Shown piece by piece: positions 26,959-34,566 of a stretch of DNA of 64,000 bases. Below the pieces are notes generated by a model. The model did not search any database and was not told where the DNA came from. It saw only the letters and a list, made by a program, of their open reading frames with translations. This DNA comes from Flavobacterium ammonificans (GTDB lineage Bacteria; Bacteroidota; Bacteroidia; Flavobacteriales; Flavobacteriaceae): positions 1,426,001-1,490,000 of the forward strand of contig NZ_AP025183.1 of assembly GCF_020885975.1 (NCBI RefSeq). Reading direction: 5' to 3'. The stretch's first letter is position 1; each line of letters starts with the position of its first letter. A program made the translations under genes and the position numbers.

Positions 26959-27924
26959 TTACATAGTATTATAGATGACGGACAAATAGATAGGCATTCC
27001 TATAGTAATATTTACTGGAAATGTTACTGCTAAAGCCATTGGTAAATACAAACCAGGATTAGCTTTAGGAACAGTAATTTTCATTGTTGCTGGAACAGCT
27101 ATGTAAGAAGCACTCGCAGCAAGTATTGCAAAAATAAATCGATTGGTAATTTCATCAGTGACAAAGGAACTTAGCACAGCAAAAAGGCATCCATTGAGGA
27201 TTGGAATCACAATTGCAAAAACGAATGGAAACCATCCACAGTTAAAGAATGATTTTAATTTTTTACCGCTAGAAATTCCCATATCTAGAAGAAAAATAGC
27301 TAAAAATCCTTTAAACAAATCATTAGTAAAAGGCTTTATTCCCTCAGCTTGTTTAGCATCAGCAAAGAAGCCAATAATTAAACTTCCTAAAATTAATAGC
27401 ACACTTCCATTAGTAAGTGAATGCTTTAAAATTGACTTCTGATTAATTTTTTTCTTTTCTGAATTGTCATAATTTGATATTAGCAATAGTCCAATGATTA
27501 TTGCTGGGGATTCCATTAAAGCCATTATTGCAACCATATGGCCGTGTAGCTCCAATTGATGTGCCTCAAGATATGACACTGCAGTTACAAAAGTCACTGC
27601 ACTAACCGAACCGTAAGCCGCCGCAATAGCTCCTGCGTCAAATACATTTAATTTACGTTTTAATATAAAAAAGGTGTAACACGGTATGAAAGCTGAAATT
27701 CCGATTCCAAAAAGCATGGACCAAATAATTTCACTAGTAAATTCTTCATGCGAAAGTTCTTGCCCCCCTTTAAATCCAATTGCAAAAAGTAAGTAGAGTG
27801 ATATAAATTTTGATGAGTTCTCTGGAATTTCCAAATCACTTTTTAAGTAAACGGCAATAATTCCTAGTACAAAGAAAAGAAGGGCTGGATTTGTGAGGTT
27901 TTCAATCAGTAAATTTGTGTTCAT
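26959..27924 (-). CDS. sbtA: SbtA-type sodium-dependent bicarbonate permease
   Basis: The 321-residue protein has about ten membrane helices and matches the SbtA/DUF897 family. Family phrases include LLFAIGFKGGQELSHEE (first half), AAAYGSVSAVTFVTA, KGFLAIFLLDMGISSGKKL and ASASYIAVPATMKITVPKANPGLYLPMALAVTFPVN (second half, an inverted repeat of the first). SbtA imports bicarbonate with Na+ in cyanobacteria. It is the last gene of a tight operon with Sua5/TsaC-like and dihydroorotase-like genes and is followed by oxyR. No SbtB-type PII-like gene is visible nearby. Confidence 0.82.
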   Translation of the reverse strand: MNTNLLIENLTNPALLFFVLGIIAVYLKSDLEIPENSSKFISLYLLFAIGFKGGQELSHEEFTSEIIWSMLFGIGISAFIPCYTFFILKRKLNVFDAGAIAAAYGSVSAVTFVTAVSYLEAHQLELHGHMVAIMALMESPAIIIGLLLISNYDNSEKKKINQKSILKHSLTNGSVLLILGSLIIGFFADAKQAEGIKPFTNDLFKGFLAIFLLDMGISSGKKLKSFFNCGWFPFVFAIVIPILNGCLFAVLSSFVTDEITNRFIFAILAASASYIAVPATMKITVPKANPGLYLPMALAVTFPVNITIGMPIYLSVIYNTM

Positions 27925-27945
27925 TATTTTAATTAGTTTAATATG

Positions 27946-29298
27946 TTATCGAATTTTATCGAATTTTAATCTGATTCCGTTTTTGATCTCATTGAATTTT
28001 CCATTGGAATAGACAACCTGACCATTGACAATTGTAGATATTATTTTGCTCTTGAATATTTGATTTTCAAATGGCGACCAATCACACTTGTACAAAATAG
28101 AATTTGGTGTAACCTGCCATGGATTATTCAAATCGACTAACACTAAGTCAGCGTAGTAGCCTTCTCTAATATAGCCTCGCTCTTTTACTTTATATATTTC
28201 GGCTACATTGTGAGCTGTTTTAGCCGCTATCATCTCTAACGACATTTTGTTTTCATGGTAAAATTCAAGTAAAGCAGGTAAGGCGTGCTGAACTAGTGGT
28301 CCGCCCGACATCGCTTCAAAATAATTTCCACTTTTTTCTTCCAAAGTATGTGGCGCATGATCGGTAGCAATTATATCTATCTTTCCACTATGTAATGCAT
28401 TGAATAACCCAATTTGATTGCTTTCGGACTTAATTGATGGATTCCATTTAATTTTTGCGCCAAGATTATCGTAATCTTTATCTGAAAACCATAAATGATG
28501 GACACAAGCTTCTGCAGTAATTCGTTTTTTATGTAATGGTATTGAATTTTCAAACAACTCAGTTTCTGCACTTGTCGAAATGTGAAAAAGATGCAATCGA
28601 TTATCGTACTTTTTTGCTATATCAATTACATTTTTTGTTGTTTCATAACAAGCTTCTTCACTTCGAATTAAGGAATGGTATTTAAAAGGAATGTCATTGT
28701 TAAATTGTTGTCTGTAAAGCGCTGTGTTGTTTTTAATAATGGCATCATTTTCACTGTGCAAAGCAATTAATGTATTTGAATTAGCAAATATTTTCTCAAT
28801 ATAGTCAGGGTAATTTGCTATTATTCCATCCTCTTTAGAAAAATATAAACCGTCATCAGTAACTCCACAAACATTTTCTGTATCAGTTTTTAAAGTTTTT
28901 TCCCAATTGTCTTTGGTTAATCCCATAAAAAAAGAATAGTTTGCCAATGAGCTTTTAGAAGCTAACGCATATTTTTCTTCAAGTAGTTCATTGGTGAGTG
29001 TATTTGGCACCGTATTAGGCATATCCATAAAGGATGTAATTCCTCCCGCTACAGCTGCCCTAGATTCTGAGAAAATGGTTGCTTTATGTGTTAATCCAGG
29101 TTCTCTAAAATGAACTTGGTCGTCAATAAAACCTGGAAGTACATACAGACCTTCTGCGTTAATTTCTTCATATAAATGTCCAGCATCTAAAGAAATCGAA
29201 TGGTCAATTTTCTCTATTCTTTCATTGTTGATTAAGATATCCTTTGTTACAATTGTACCTTCATTTACAATTTTGGCGTTTCTAATAATTAGTCTCAT
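27946..29298 (-). CDS. pyrC: Dihydroorotase, Bacteroidota type
   Basis: The 450-residue amidohydrolase matches class I dihydroorotase. It cyclises carbamoyl-aspartate to dihydroorotate in pyrimidine synthesis. The usual metal motif DxHxHxR appears here as DDQVHFREPG, so the first metal-binding His is Gln61 while His63 and Arg65 remain. I recall this variant as normal for Bacteroidota. Further family motifs are MPNTVPNT, HSEN, FHIST and ATDHAPHT. It overlaps the upstream Sua5-like gene by four bases (ATGA) and lies 21 bases before sbtA. Whether it is the only pyrC in the genome or a paralogue is not visible. Confidence 0.85.
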   Translation of the reverse strand: MRLIIRNAKIVNEGTIVTKDILINNERIEKIDHSISLDAGHLYEEINAEGLYVLPGFIDDQVHFREPGLTHKATIFSESRAAVAGGITSFMDMPNTVPNTLTNELLEEKYALASKSSLANYSFFMGLTKDNWEKTLKTDTENVCGVTDDGLYFSKEDGIIANYPDYIEKIFANSNTLIALHSENDAIIKNNTALYRQQFNNDIPFKYHSLIRSEEACYETTKNVIDIAKKYDNRLHLFHISTSAETELFENSIPLHKKRITAEACVHHLWFSDKDYDNLGAKIKWNPSIKSESNQIGLFNALHSGKIDIIATDHAPHTLEEKSGNYFEAMSGGPLVQHALPALLEFYHENKMSLEMIAAKTAHNVAEIYKVKERGYIREGYYADLVLVDLNNPWQVTPNSILYKCDWSPFENQIFKSKIISTIVNGQVVYSNGKFNEIKNGIRLKFDKIR

Positions 29299-30257
29299 GA
29301 TTCTGCAACTGCTCTGTTTAATCGATCGTTAATTGATTTCCCTAAATTGATGTTTGGTAATTTTTCAATCAAAAGGATGTCTAATTGAAGAGAATCCATT
29401 TCATGTAAATACGCATATAAGTTTTTTGAAGCTTCCATAAAATCTCCAGTTGGGGATAAAACATATTGAGTTATAGGTCTATCTGTTTCTATTTTATGTT
29501 GAAATTGAAGCACACCTATTTTTTCAGTACCAAATGATTCCAATTCTTTGCGACTATCGTCTACCAGAAATGATTTGGTTGACGGTGCGTAGTGTCTTGT
29601 GAACATTCCAGGAGCACTTGGGGCAGTATTATCTTTAGTCACAATTGTAAGAGGTCCAGTGATTTTTTCAATTTCTTCTATGGCGATTGAACCATGTCGG
29701 TAAAGTATAGCTTCATTGTTATCAAAACCAATAATAGTAGATTCAATTCCATTACTACAACTTCCCCCCTCTAAAATGATATCAATTTGATCGTTAAAAT
29801 ATTGAAATACATGGTTAGTATTTGTTGGACTAATTGAACCAAATGGATTTGCGCTTGGAGCAGCAAGTGGATAATTTAAATTTTCAAGTAAATTGAGTGT
29901 CACTTTATGGTTTGGAACTCTTACTGCTACGGTATCTTTCCCAGAACTGATAAGATTGGAAATTGTTTTTTGTTTTTTTAAAACAAGTGTTAAAGGTCCT
30001 GGCCAAAAGTGACTTGCGAGTTTTTCTGCAATAGGAGGGACTTCTCTTGCAACACTAGCTAACTGATCTATTGACTTAATGTGTACAATTAATGGGTTAT
30101 TATTCGGTCTTTTTTTAATTTCAAAAATAGAATTTACGGCATTGTCATCATAAATATTGGCCGCTAATCCATATACAGTTTCAGTCGGTATAGCAATTAC
30201 TTGCCCTTTGTTTAAAGCGGCTACAGCTTTTTGAATATCTTTAGTGATTAGTGTCAT
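29295..30257 (-). CDS. Sua5/TsaC-type L-threonylcarbamoyladenylate synthase
   Basis: The 320-residue protein has the N-terminal YrdC domain (about 10-200) with GQVIAIPTETVYGLA, KKRPNNNPLIVH and PLAAPSANPFGSISPT. A C-terminal Sua5 domain follows (about 230-320), linked by the SAPGMFTRHYAP segment. This is the two-domain Sua5 form. It condenses threonine, bicarbonate and ATP into threonylcarbamoyl-AMP for t6A37 in tRNA. It sits 6 bases after the DUF6671 gene and overlaps the dihydroorotase start by four bases, so translation is probably coupled. Bicarbonate is its substrate, which fits the permease in the operon. Confidence 0.9.
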   Translation of the reverse strand: MTLITKDIQKAVAALNKGQVIAIPTETVYGLAANIYDDNAVNSIFEIKKRPNNNPLIVHIKSIDQLASVAREVPPIAEKLASHFWPGPLTLVLKKQKTISNLISSGKDTVAVRVPNHKVTLNLLENLNYPLAAPSANPFGSISPTNTNHVFQYFNDQIDIILEGGSCSNGIESTIIGFDNNEAILYRHGSIAIEEIEKITGPLTIVTKDNTAPSAPGMFTRHYAPSTKSFLVDDSRKELESFGTEKIGVLQFQHKIETDRPITQYVLSPTGDFMEASKNLYAYLHEMDSLQLDILLIEKLPNINLGKSINDRLNRAVAES

Positions 30258-30263
30258 AAATAG

Positions 30264-31100
30264 TTAAGGATTGCAATAGTCACAATACATTGGATCTTCT
30301 GATTTTTTATTATTTGGGTACATTTTTTCTAATGAGTAGTTGCATTTTTTGCAGCAATACAATAGACTAAGTATGGATTGAGTTGCAGAATTACATTGGC
30401 TACAAGCTAACCCTCTTTTTACACTAGCAACATCAAATCCCGGACAAGCGCATTGAGGACATTCATTCTTAATTTTATCAACCAGTTTTCGAGTAGTTTT
30501 TTCAATTACATTCATTCTAGTTGGATTGTAATTGGCTCTCATATCAGTTTCAACATAAGCCTTGCCAAATTCTTGTTTTAGATTTTCAAATGTTTCAATA
30601 AGTTCATCCTCGTTTGTAATTCCTTTGTATATTTTTTCCCATTTTTCCTTATCAGATTTTAAAATTAATCCATGCGATGGAAAATGAACCCGTTTGGCAA
30701 ATTCTAGTAATTCGTCTTTTTCTGAAACAAATTGAGCATTGAAATTAGTATCTGTTACTAATTCACTAGCCGTAATTTCTAAATTGTTTTTTAAATCAAT
30801 TAATATTAAAAACTCCTCATTGCCAGGTAAAAAAAATACTGAAGGATGAGCTCCAAAAGAGCCTTCACTTGCTATAGCTAGATCAACATTATGAAGATCC
30901 ATAGCTTGTAAACATTTTTTTTTGAGAGTAGTGATTACGTCATCCTTTCTATCGATTTCCCCACTAAAAGTCCCCAAACTATCGGTATCGAAAAGTGTGT
31001 TGATTTCACTAATTACTCCTAACTCACTTTCAATTATAGGAGAAATTACTTTCTCTTTTTTATGTTTTGTTGCAATAAGTAGTTTACGACCTTGAAACAT
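30264..31100 (-). CDS. DUF6671 family protein with Cys-rich C-terminus
   Basis: The 278-residue protein matches DUF6671, known to me also from cyanobacteria. No function is established. Conserved-looking motifs are LLIATKHKKEKVISPI at the start, FDTDSLGTFSGE, IASEGSFGAHPS near residue 80 and VETDMRANYNPTRMNVIEK near 190-208. The C-terminal 65 residues hold four CxxC pairs (CPQC, CSQC, CKKC, CDYC) that look like two zinc ribbons. It lies 2 bases after the 91-residue gene and 6 bases before the Sua5 gene. Confidence 0.72.
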   Translation of the reverse strand: MFQGRKLLIATKHKKEKVISPIIESELGVISEINTLFDTDSLGTFSGEIDRKDDVITTLKKKCLQAMDLHNVDLAIASEGSFGAHPSVFFLPGNEEFLILIDLKNNLEITASELVTDTNFNAQFVSEKDELLEFAKRVHFPSHGLILKSDKEKWEKIYKGITNEDELIETFENLKQEFGKAYVETDMRANYNPTRMNVIEKTTRKLVDKIKNECPQCACPGFDVASVKRGLACSQCNSATQSILSLLYCCKKCNYSLEKMYPNNKKSEDPMYCDYCNP

Positions 31101-31102
31101 TC

Positions 31103-31378
31103 TTATTTAAATTTTACTTCGAAATGACAATTGAGTTCAACACTTAAGTTTTTTGAATTCGCTTCAGTCAATAATTGATTTATTTTAGTCTTAATTTCAT
31201 TCAATTGTTCAATTCTAATTTTAGAATGTGAACTATCAGAATTGAATCGAATACTATTACTAAAATCTTCTAAATTGTGAAAGTTAATTTTACTATTTAT
31301 CAATGAATTAATTACTGTTTTGGCTTCTTCAGGATTGAAATTTCCATTTACTAATTCAAATTCAAATTCATTTTCCAT
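31103..31378 (-). CDS. Small cytoplasmic protein of the SbtA operon, unknown
   Basis: I do not recognise a family. The 91-residue product (MENEFEFELVNGNFNPEEAK) has no membrane segment or signal peptide. It appears to be a mixed alpha/beta protein ending in a beta-type strand (LSVELNCHFEVKFK). It lies 3 bases after the 70-residue gene and 2 bases before the DUF6671 gene, so it is part of the operon. Its size and position would suit a regulatory or scaffold partner, but this is speculation. Confidence 0.6.
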   Translation of the reverse strand: MENEFEFELVNGNFNPEEAKTVINSLINSKINFHNLEDFSNSIRFNSDSSHSKIRIEQLNEIKTKINQLLTEANSKNLSVELNCHFEVKFK

Positions 31379-31381
31379 TAG

Positions 31382-31591
31382 TTAAAGTTTAATTTTTAAG
31401 ATTTTTAATAAGTAGGTTGCAATAAGCAAGGATGTTCCAAGAATACTAATTGACCATAAAGAAAATTCAAACAGAATGTTTGTAATTAACCCAATTATTA
31501 AAACGAAAAGGATTAATAAATAGGTAAATTTTGAGTTTGTTATCAAATAGTTTAAAATAATTTTTTTAATTTTTGAAACAATATTTTTCAT
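31382..31591 (-). CDS. Small two-helix membrane protein, first gene of the SbtA operon
   Basis: From the ATG at 31591 the product is 69 residues, with a basic N-terminus (MKNIVSKIKKIILN) and two membrane helices (about 22-42 and 46-64). No family is recognised. A TTG one codon earlier is possible. It is divergent from the LysR gene across 82 bases and begins a run of six genes separated by at most 21 bases. Confidence 0.55.
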   Translation of the reverse strand: MKNIVSKIKKIILNYLITNSKFTYLLILFVLIIGLITNILFEFSLWSISILGTSLLIATYLLKILKIKL

Positions 31592-31641
31592 CAATTCCTA
31601 TTTTTGACAAATTTCCTTTTTTTTATGTATATATTTTTATT

Positions 31642-31664
31642 TATATTTGTTATAAAACTTATAA
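31642..31664 (+). promoter_or_regulatory. Putative LysR-gene promoter with overlapping palindrome
   Basis: TATATTTG at 31642-31649 matches the -7 consensus, 24 bases before the LysR ATG. Directly after it lies the palindrome TTATAA-AAC-TTATAA (31650-31664), near the expected transcription start. It could be an autoregulatory LysR site controlling the divergent operon as well. AT richness makes chance palindromes likely here. Confidence 0.35.
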
Positions 31665-31673
31665 ATTAATCTT

Positions 31674-32597
31674 ATGAATTATACTCTACATCAATTAAAA
31701 GTTTTTTTGAAAGTTTCAAAAACTAGAAGTATTACTAAGGCTGCAGAGGAGTTAAATCTTTCTCAACCGGCGGTATCCATTCAATTAAAAAATTTACAAG
31801 ATCAATTTGAGATACCTTTAACAGAAGTTATTGGTAGACAGCTTTATATAACTGATTTTGGAAAAGAAATTGCAATTGCTGTTGAGCAAATCGTAAATGA
31901 GGTTAATAAAATTAATTATAAGTCACTGGCATATAAAGGGATTATGTCTGGTGTTTTAAAAATTTCAGTTGTTTCTACCGGTAAGTACGTAATGCCATTT
32001 TATTTATCTGATTTTATGAATGCCAATAAAGGGATTGAATTAGAAATGGATGTAACAAATAAAACAAAAGTAATTACAGCTCTAAAGAATAATGAAATCG
32101 ATTTTGCATTAGTGTCTAGCATTCCAGATGATATCAATTTAGAATTTGAATCCTTAATGGAAAATAAATTATTTCTTGTTGGGGGAAAGCAAATACGATA
32201 TAGTGATGAGTTTAAGATGAAAACTCTTCTTCAAGACATTCCATTAATTTTTAGAGAAGAGGGTTCGGCTACTAGATTGTATATGGAAGAATACATTAAA
32301 AATAAAGGGTTAGTTGTAAAAAGCAAACTCCAACTCACATCAAATGAAGCTGTAAAACAAGCAGTAATATCCGGTTTAGGAGTTTCCATTATGCCTTTGA
32401 TTGGGTTGAAGAATGAGCTAGAAAGAGGTGACATAAAAATAATTCAGTTTGAAGATTTACCTATGATTTCTAATTGGAAATTAATATGGCTAAAGGATAA
32501 AAAAATGAGCCCTGTAGCACAAGCTTATCTAACTTATTTACAAGCAGAAAAATTAAGAATTAATGAAAGTGTTTTTTCTTGGATTAATAATTACTAG
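31674..32597 (+). CDS. LysR-family regulator, CbbR/CmpR-like
   Basis: The 307-residue protein has a LysR helix-turn-helix (about 1-60; SITKAAEELNLSQPAVSIQLKNL) and a substrate-binding domain with the phrases REEGSATR and GLGVSIMPLIGL. These are typical of the CbbR/CysB-like subgroup that controls carbon fixation and inorganic-carbon uptake genes. It is divergent from the SbtA operon, the usual arrangement of a LysR regulator and its target. The ligand is unknown. Its stop codon shares the sequence CTAG with the stop of the convergent LETM1-related gene. Confidence 0.82.
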   Translation: MNYTLHQLKVFLKVSKTRSITKAAEELNLSQPAVSIQLKNLQDQFEIPLTEVIGRQLYITDFGKEIAIAVEQIVNEVNKINYKSLAYKGIMSGVLKISVVSTGKYVMPFYLSDFMNANKGIELEMDVTNKTKVITALKNNEIDFALVSSIPDDINLEFESLMENKLFLVGGKQIRYSDEFKMKTLLQDIPLIFREEGSATRLYMEEYIKNKGLVVKSKLQLTSNEAVKQAVISGLGVSIMPLIGLKNELERGDIKIIQFEDLPMISNWKLIWLKDKKMSPVAQAYLTYLQAEKLRINESVFSWINNY

Positions 32598-33790
32598 TCC
32601 TCTAAATTTTCATTAAATGACGAAGGAAGCATTGTTGGAATAAATTTAATCAGCAATGGCAATAGTAAACTTCCTCCTGGTAAAAGAAATATAGTTAGCG
32701 ATGGAATAGTTTTACAAACATCAAGAATTTGTTTTTTTATCTTCTTTTTCTCCTTTTCGTCTAAATCTCTTGTGGTTGAAATAGCTATAAGCATCATTAA
32801 TTCTTTACTTTGAACAATTTCTTTTACCAATCTAGTTTTGTTTCTAGCAAGTAATGTGAGGACACTTTGAGTAGTATGCTCGTAAAAATGCTTTACAGGA
32901 TTAGAATAATTAAAGTATGGGATATTTTTCTTGTGCTTAGAAATGAATTGATTTGTTTTGAGAACACTTTGATCTACAAATTCTTCTGATATTGAGAGTT
33001 TTGCAGCTAATTCCTTTAAAAAGAATAACTCATTGGAATCTAATACGCCGTCATTCCACATTGCCATACCCGCAATATCAATTAAATATTTTTTTTCAAG
33101 TTCATCGGTAAAGTACTCTAGTTGAAAACTATCTAGATTTAATTTGGTTGGAGCAGAAAATTTGCTGTAGCGAATTGATGCTTCAAAAAGTTTGATCAGC
33201 AAGTCATCATATTGAGATTTATCTGATTTCACCTTTAATGCCAAAGTCACAATATTCACAATGGTTTCTTCAATTCTTTTGAGATATTTTTCAGGTATAT
33301 TGCCGTGAATTAAAAATTGACGAAATCCTAAAACATCAATAAATAAAAGTGCATTTGTAACTAAGTGAGAGAAATTTTTGATGATACTATTCTCATTAGT
33401 TTGCACTCTTTCATCAATGAATTTTTCAAGTGTTAGCGAAGGACTATTTTTCGGAAGTAACTTTTTGAATAAGTTAAAACCTTCAGGATGCATTTCGTTG
33501 TAATATGATACAGTTTTCTCAATGAATTCAGACCAGTTTAACGTATCATTAGTTAATAAATATACTTCCAAAAGCGAGTTGAATAACGCTACTTTTGAAA
33601 CCTCTTCTTTAAACCAACCTTGAATTGGAATAGGAGTGTTGGTATGAAGTGCAATGATATGACCGTAGATAAAACCCGATGTTTGTAGGGATTCATAAAA
33701 TGAACTACTATCGGAAACCAATTCCATTTCTGAAATTTTTTGTTCGCTATAAAATTTAGCAATCCATCCTGGAACTGAAGGGTTAATCAT
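32594..33790 (-). CDS. LETM1-related biofilm-associated protein
   Basis: The 398-residue protein matches a Bacteroidota family annotated as LETM1-related biofilm-associated protein. Its middle (about 210-290) contains a TerB-like helical segment (FTDELEKKYLIDIAGMAMWNDGVLDSNE), and the C-terminus has the LETM1-type PSLTIFLLPGGSLLLPLLIKFIP hydrophobic stretch. Mitochondrial LETM1 is an inner-membrane ion-exchange or ribosome-binding protein; the bacterial role is not established. Its last codons overlap the LysR gene by four bases, tail to tail. Confidence 0.7.
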   Translation of the reverse strand: MINPSVPGWIAKFYSEQKISEMELVSDSSSFYESLQTSGFIYGHIIALHTNTPIPIQGWFKEEVSKVALFNSLLEVYLLTNDTLNWSEFIEKTVSYYNEMHPEGFNLFKKLLPKNSPSLTLEKFIDERVQTNENSIIKNFSHLVTNALLFIDVLGFRQFLIHGNIPEKYLKRIEETIVNIVTLALKVKSDKSQYDDLLIKLFEASIRYSKFSAPTKLNLDSFQLEYFTDELEKKYLIDIAGMAMWNDGVLDSNELFFLKELAAKLSISEEFVDQSVLKTNQFISKHKKNIPYFNYSNPVKHFYEHTTQSVLTLLARNKTRLVKEIVQSKELMMLIAISTTRDLDEKEKKKIKKQILDVCKTIPSLTIFLLPGGSLLLPLLIKFIPTMLPSSFNENLED

Positions 33791-33852
33791 TAATGCAAAT
33801 TAAAATACAAAGCTATGTTTTTTTCTTGTTCCAAAGATGAAATAAAAAATAA

Positions 33853-33886
33853 AAAACCGTTTTGTATCAATTCACAAAACGGTTTT
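33853..33886 (-). terminator. Terminator of sodC
   Basis: AAAACCGTTTTGT and ACAAAACGGTTTT form a 13-base stem with an 8-base loop, followed on the minus strand by a T-rich tract, 21 bases past the sodC stop. Confidence 0.85.
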
Positions 33887-33907
33887 ATATACGATTTACA
33901 AATGCAA

Positions 33908-34429
33908 CTATTTTATTATAGCTGAGCAAGCTATTCGTGCTCCAGAATTTCCTGTAGGTTGTGATACAAAATCATCTTTGTCTTTATGAACAATAAGACT
34001 CTTGCCTGTAACATCTTTAGTTGGATCATCACAACCAATACACCACTCATCAGTAGTTAAAGTTATTGTTCCATTTCCATTTTCATCAGCTGTAAAGTTA
34101 CCTATATCTCCTTTGTGGTATTCTCCTTCGGCCCATTTTCCATGCTTTTTAAAAGTAGGATTCCAATGTCCACCTGCCGAACTACCATCTGCTGCTGAAC
34201 AATCTGATTTTTCATGGATGTGTATTGCATGAACACCTGGCTGTAATCCTGAAAGTTTAGCTTCAAAAGTAACTTTACCTTTATTTTCAATAAAAGTTGC
34301 AGTTCCCGTTACATTACTATTGCTTTTAGCTTCAAAATTTAATCGCAATTGTTTGGTGTTTTTCGACACTGTTTTGCAACCAATAATTACAACGATAATT
34401 AAGACAATTGAAAAGATTATTTTTTTCAT
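33908..34429 (-). CDS. sodC: Cu/Zn superoxide dismutase lipoprotein
   Basis: The 173-residue protein has a lipoprotein signal with the attachment Cys near residue 18 (VIIGCKT). Metal ligands of the Cu/Zn SOD fold are visible: HAIHIHEKSDC (two Cu His), AGGHWNP (bridging His), KKHGKW and YHKGDIGN (Zn site), LIVHKDKDD (Cu His), and the active-site Arg in SGARIACSAI. It dismutates superoxide in the periplasm or at the outer membrane. An extra CIGC pair precedes the last Cu ligand. It is transcribed alone. Confidence 0.93.
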   Translation of the reverse strand: MKKIIFSIVLIIVVIIGCKTVSKNTKQLRLNFEAKSNSNVTGTATFIENKGKVTFEAKLSGLQPGVHAIHIHEKSDCSAADGSSAGGHWNPTFKKHGKWAEGEYHKGDIGNFTADENGNGTITLTTDEWCIGCDDPTKDVTGKSLIVHKDKDDFVSQPTGNSGARIACSAIIK

Positions 34430-34494
34430 GATTTTTATTTATTGCATAAAGTTACACATAAAATTATAATTTAAGTTAAATAATTTAAAAATCA

Positions 34495-34527
34495 AAAACC
34501 GCTCTGAATTAAATCAGAAGCGGTTTT
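34495..34527 (-). terminator. Terminator of the fad operon
   Basis: AAACCGCTCTGA and TCAGAAGCGGTTT form a stem with one bulge and a 6-base loop, 40 bases past the acyl-CoA dehydrogenase stop. Confidence 0.78.
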
Positions 34528-34566
34528 CAAAACAAATTAAATTCAAACTAAAAACTATCTTTATGC

